The translations under genes were made by a program, and so were the position numbers. DNA of 64,000 bases from Thalassobacillus sp043497085 (GTDB taxonomy: Bacteria; Bacillota; Bacilli; Bacillales; Halobacillaceae): the NCBI GenBank assembly GCA_043497085.1, contig JBIEKI010000001.1. One strand, 5' to 3'. This document shows, piece by piece, positions 60,896 to 64,000 of this stretch (positions are counted from its first letter, which is position 1; every line of letters starts with the position of its first letter). The notes under the pieces were generated by a model. That model was not told where the DNA came from. It worked only from the letters and a program-made list of their open reading frames with translations, and searched no databases.

Positions 60896-62845
60896 ATGGG
60901 CTTAAATGTAGCTCAAAAGCTGATTAAAGATCATATCGTAGAAGGCGAAATGACTCCAGGTGAAGAAATCGGTTTAAAAATCGACCAGACCCTCACCCAG
61001 GATGCTACCGGAACAATGGTAATGCTGGAATTGGAAGCGATGGGGGTCGACCGGGCCAAGACAGAAGCTTCTGCTCAGTATGTGGATCATAACTTGATTC
61101 AGGAAGACAGCAAGAATCCTGATGACCACTTATTTTTGCAAAGTGCTGCTAAGCGGTTCGGACTCTATTACAGTAAACCAGGAAATGGTGTCAGCCACCC
61201 TGTCCACATGCAGCGTCTGGCAAAACCCGGCAAGACGCTGTTAGGCTCCGACAGCCACACATGTGCCAATGGCTGTATGGGTATGCTGGCGATAGGCGCC
61301 GGTGGAATTGATGTAGCAATGGCGATTGCAGGAGAACCTTTTTATGTGAAAATGCCCAAAGTATGGGGCGTAAAAGTGACCGGAGAATTGCCGGATTGGG
61401 TTAGCGCCAAGGATGTCATTCTGGAAATGCTTCGAAGACATGGGGTGAAAGCGGCAGCCAATCATGTCTTTGAATATTATGGTCCAGGGGTCAAGAACCT
61501 TTCTGCTATGGACCGCCATGTTATTGCAAATATGGGGGCAGAACTTGGGGCAACAGGAACCATTTTCCCATCGGATGAAGAAACGAAGCGGTTTATGAAG
61601 CAGGAACATAGAGAAGATGAATGGATAGAGCTGAAAGCGGATGAAGATGCTACCTATGATTTGGAAGAAGAAATCAACCTTTCTGAACTGGAACCAATGA
61701 TTGCGAAGCCGACAAGTCCGGGAAATGTTGTTCCTGTGCGTGACGTAGCCGGTGAACCGATTTATCAGTCTTATATCGGATCATCCGCCAACCCTGGTTA
61801 CCGTGATTTTGCTATTGCATCCAAAATGGTAGAAGGTCGTAAAGTAGCAGAAAATGTATCATTTGATTTGAATCCCACCTCCAGACAAATGCTGCTCGAC
61901 CTCTCAAAAGAGGGTCATATCGCTAACTTTATCCAAGCTGGAGGACGATTACATCAAGCAGGCTGTAATGGCTGTATCGGGATGGGACAGGCCCCGGCGA
62001 CCGGCAGGAACAGTCTACGGACTACACCGCGTAACTTCCCTGGCAGGTCCGGTACCAAAGAGGATCGTGTATTTCTTGTCAGCCCGGAGACGGCTGCTGC
62101 ATCTGCGCTTACAGGAGTAATCACAGATCCGCGTACACTTGATATCGATTATCCGGAGGTGCACGAACCGGAAAATCCAACGGTAGACGTCGATTTATTA
62201 CAAGAGCCTTTACCGGAAGAAGAAGCGAAGCAGGTAGAGTTGGTGAAAGGGCCGAATATAGCTACCATTCCAAAGATGGAAGGACTCCCCGAACATTTAG
62301 AACTTCCTGTATTGCTGAAAATGGGTGATGACATATCTACAGATGAAATCCTGGCTGGAGGAGCAAGGGTGCTTCCATACCGAAGCAATCTTCCTGAAAT
62401 CAGTAAGTTTTGTTTTGAAATTGTCGATGAAACCTATTATGATCGGGCAATGAAAATACGTGATCATGGTGGCCACGCTATCGTCGGCGGGCAAAACTAT
62501 GGGCAAGGGTCCAGTCGTGAACACGCCGCGTTAGCTCCCCGGTATCTTGGCCTAAGGGTCGCGCTTGTTAAGGACTTTGCCAGAATCCACTGGCAGAATC
62601 TTGCCAACTTCGGGATTTTGCCTGTTACATTTGTCGATGAGTCAGATTGGGGCGAATTAGAACAAGGAGATGTCCTTCAATTTGAGGGGTTAAGGGAGAA
62701 GCTTGAAGAAAGCAATCGATTTGAAGTAAAAGTGAAAGGGAAAGATAAATCAATAAAAGTGGAGCATGCACTTTCACCTCGCCAGTTGGAGTTCATTCTG
62801 ATGGGTGGTTTGATCAACTGGGTGAAGGAACGATTGAATCGGTGA
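60896..62845 (+). CDS. Aconitate hydratase, 650-residue type
   Basis: 649 aa. 4Fe-4S cysteines at GSDSHTCANGCMGM and HQAGCNGCIGMGQAP; C-terminal swivel domain with GGQNYGQGSSREHAALAPRYLG and active-site Arg/Ser. This shorter, mitochondrial-like branch differs from the 900-residue CitB/AcnA that Bacillaceae normally use in the citric acid cycle, so this may be a second aconitase or a relative acting on another substrate such as methylaconitate or homoaconitate (inference). AAAGGAGGAAT precedes ATG 60896. Single gene. Confidence 0.85.
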   Translation: MGLNVAQKLIKDHIVEGEMTPGEEIGLKIDQTLTQDATGTMVMLELEAMGVDRAKTEASAQYVDHNLIQEDSKNPDDHLFLQSAAKRFGLYYSKPGNGVSHPVHMQRLAKPGKTLLGSDSHTCANGCMGMLAIGAGGIDVAMAIAGEPFYVKMPKVWGVKVTGELPDWVSAKDVILEMLRRHGVKAAANHVFEYYGPGVKNLSAMDRHVIANMGAELGATGTIFPSDEETKRFMKQEHREDEWIELKADEDATYDLEEEINLSELEPMIAKPTSPGNVVPVRDVAGEPIYQSYIGSSANPGYRDFAIASKMVEGRKVAENVSFDLNPTSRQMLLDLSKEGHIANFIQAGGRLHQAGCNGCIGMGQAPATGRNSLRTTPRNFPGRSGTKEDRVFLVSPETAAASALTGVITDPRTLDIDYPEVHEPENPTVDVDLLQEPLPEEEAKQVELVKGPNIATIPKMEGLPEHLELPVLLKMGDDISTDEILAGGARVLPYRSNLPEISKFCFEIVDETYYDRAMKIRDHGGHAIVGGQNYGQGSSREHAALAPRYLGLRVALVKDFARIHWQNLANFGILPVTFVDESDWGELEQGDVLQFEGLREKLEESNRFEVKVKGKDKSIKVEHALSPRQLEFILMGGLINWVKERLNR

Positions 62846-62865
62846 ACAATTTTGGGAAACCTATA

Positions 62866-62898
62866 AGAGGGGCGTAGACGATCTGCGTCCTTTTTTTT
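62866..62898 (+). terminator. Terminator after aconitase gene
   Basis: AAGAGGGGCGTAGA pairs imperfectly with TCTGCGTCCTT around CGA, followed by T8. Confidence 0.8.
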
Positions 62899-62931
62899 GT
62901 GATGCAGAAGAAGTACATGCTGGGCTATGGA

Positions 62932-63084
62932 TCATCGTGTAGTACGGAAACCTGGAGTATTATCCTGTTTCCTTTCCCGGCGCCTCATTTCTTGTTGCAA
63001 GAGCTCTATAAACTCATCATCCACATTCAGCTTAAGTGCAGCGCGATAAGCTTGAATTAACATTTCATAGGATAGGTTTTCCAT
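62932..63084 (-). CDS. sda: Sda-type inhibitor of sporulation histidine kinases
   Basis: 50 aa. MENLSYEMLIQAYRAALKLN and VDDEFIELLQQEMRRRERKQ align with Sda, the helical hairpin [20 protein letters not shown]...FIELIENEIKRR. Sda binds the dimerisation helices of KinA/KinB and blocks Spo0A phosphorylation, often after DNA damage or replication trouble. AAAGGAG lies 9 nt before ATG 63084. It is 22 bp downstream of the XRE-PAS regulator gene on the same strand, so likely co-transcribed; no DnaA-box cluster was recognised. Confidence 0.8.
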   Translation of the reverse strand: MENLSYEMLIQAYRAALKLNVDDEFIELLQQEMRRRERKQDNTPGFRTTR

Positions 63085-63106
63085 GCATAGGTACTCCTTT
63101 CAAAAG

Positions 63107-63631
63107 TCAGGAAAGCTTTGTGGCACAGGTTGCAGCGCCGGTAATATTACCTTCTTCATCATATATAGGCTGGGCGAAAATATCGTAGATGATAGTTCCT
63201 TCCGGTAATGGAAAACGTATGGTACGTCGAAGAGGATTTCCTTCCTTGATTACAGAGTGTTTCATTTCCATTAGGGAGAGTGTTCCCTCACTGGAATCCA
63301 GTTCATCATCCCGTTTTCCCAACAGGGAATTTTCACTGTAATGAGAAGGGGCGTTAAAAACCCAGGTATAACGTAAATCGGTTCCGCAATGGGCCAATAC
63401 CACCGGAGAGCTTAGCAAGGCGGTTTGAAAAGGATCACTGATATGTTCTGTGAAAAAAACAGACGGATGAATATGGAAGAAGTCTGCAATTTGTTTAGCG
63501 ACGAATATACTTGGATTACGTGTGCCATTTTCGATTTGAGCGTAGTAAGCCCGGTCGATATGAACCTTTGATGCTACTTCCTGCTGGGTGTACATTTTAT
63601 CTTTTCTGAGCTTGATCAGCCATGTTCTCAT
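63107..63631 (-). CDS. XRE-family regulator with C-terminal PAS-like domain
   Basis: 174 aa. XRE helix-turn-helix at 1-65 (LRKDKMYTQQEVASKVHIDRAYYAQIENGTRNPS). From about 70 to 170 is a PAS/PAC-type sensor fold (LRYTWVFNAPSHYSENSLLGKRDDELDSSEG, RRTIRFPLPEGTIIYDIFAQPIYDEEGNITGAATCATKL) like the first PAS of many histidine kinases (DLRYTWV...LG-x-x-DDEL). A one-component regulator with its own sensor is inferred. Likely first gene of a two-gene unit with sda. GAGGAAG precedes ATG 63631. Confidence 0.75.
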   Translation of the reverse strand: MRTWLIKLRKDKMYTQQEVASKVHIDRAYYAQIENGTRNPSIFVAKQIADFFHIHPSVFFTEHISDPFQTALLSSPVVLAHCGTDLRYTWVFNAPSHYSENSLLGKRDDELDSSEGTLSLMEMKHSVIKEGNPLRRTIRFPLPEGTIIYDIFAQPIYDEEGNITGAATCATKLS

Positions 63632-63982
63632 TTAACCGCTTCCTCACTGTAGCCATACTTCTATAGATAGTAATTCTGCATAATTATCAGATTTCCTTGT
63701 GGCAAATTGCAACACTAATAGAAAAGTAGGGAAAAAGATAGGTATAAGGTACTTTTAACGTCTCAGGGGGTCAGGATAATTCTATATAAATTCTATTAAC
63801 CGATAGTTTTAATATTTCTAGTGATGGTATGGAAGTTTTTTCTGGAACCCCAGAGGAGGATTTATAGGAAGACTCGATTACAAGAGTGCATCGGAGTAAA
63901 GGGAAGAAATATAATAATCATTGGTGGTCCCCAGTCAATCCTGATAATATAAAGTATAGTTGATTACAAGGAGAAATTTATA
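63632..63982. other. Gene-free intergenic region of 351 bp
   Basis: Lies between the XRE-PAS gene (leaving to the left) and the gene starting at 63983. AT-rich; it must hold both promoters, but I see no clear consensus promoter, palindrome or repeat and no small ORF with a good ribosome site. Confidence 0.5.
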
Positions 63983-64000
63983 ATGGCTTGGGAATTACTT
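63983..64000 (+). CDS. Start of a gene cut by the window edge
   Basis: AAGGAGAAATTTATA then ATG and the codons for MAWELL up to the edge. The ribosome site makes this a credible start; the product cannot be named from six residues. Confidence 0.55.

Overview
The window is a stretch of a low-to-moderate GC Gram-positive chromosome. An endospore-forming member of the Bacillaceae fits best, and a salt-adapted relative of Halobacillus or Virgibacillus is plausible. The support is Bacillus-type gene neighbourhoods (mtnE/mtnU, hutP-hutH, brxA-ypgR, kipI-kipA-ycsF-ycsG-ycsI, treP-treA-treR, narGHJI), two sporulation genes too short to stand out (an SspH-type spore protein and an Sda-type kinase inhibitor), strong AGGAGG ribosome binding sites and CcpA-type cre boxes. 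The genus is inference. No rRNA, tRNA, CRISPR array or intact insertion sequence was seen.

Layout. 0-7 kb: a peroxiredoxin whose peroxidatic cysteine codon is TGA, followed by a SECIS-like hairpin; then small stress, transport and regulatory genes (DinB-like, MFS with a divergent TrmB-type regulator, HIT, RsbR-like, nucleotidyltransferase, vanadium-haloperoxidase-like). 7-9 kb: a long structured repeat, then an AimR-like receptor and a secreted AimP-like pre-peptide with no prophage around them. 9-16 kb: methionine salvage pair, a PAS histidine kinase, sspH, hutP-hutH. 15-22 kb: aldehyde dehydrogenase with its DUF779 partner, a thermolysin-type protease, a Cas4/AddB-like nuclease, a tiny membrane gene with two in-frame TGA codons, brxA and ypgR. 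22-26 kb: pdxK and argGH under two ARG boxes, followed by eight 9-bp repeats at 20-21 bp spacing. 26-31 kb: a Fur-boxed siderophore ABC system and an SDR. 31-37 kb: amidase, second structured repeat, trhO, drug-type MFS. 36-45 kb: respiratory nitrate reduction (a NarK transporter fused to a PAS domain, narGHJI and a hemerythrin gene). 45-52 kb: CapA lipoprotein, MFS, and the 5-oxoproline (pxpBCA) cluster with ycsG and ycsI. 52-58 kb: third repeat, trehalose PTS operon with a readable control region, fourth repeat in inverse orientation. 58-64 kb: DUF6933 protein, persulfide dioxygenase-rhodanese fusion under a CstR-type palindrome, aconitase, sda, an XRE-PAS regulator, and the first codons of one more gene.

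How the parts work together. Redox and thiol biology recurs (selenocysteine-type peroxiredoxin, bacilliredoxin, persulfide dioxygenase, TrhO rhodanese). Nitrogen and carbon supply is covered by hut, pxp, arginine synthesis and trehalose, with cre boxes at hutP, aldehyde dehydrogenase and tre. Anaerobic nitrate respiration is encoded as one complete block. Peptide signalling (AimR/AimP) and sporulation control (Sda, PAS kinase) are also present.

The observations most worth following are the UGA-encoded peroxiredoxin active site, the chromosomal AimR-like receptor lacking its DNA-binding domain together with its pre-peptide, the 21-bp periodic array after argH, the four multi-hairpin repeats with smaller elements nested in them, and the NarK-PAS fusion.
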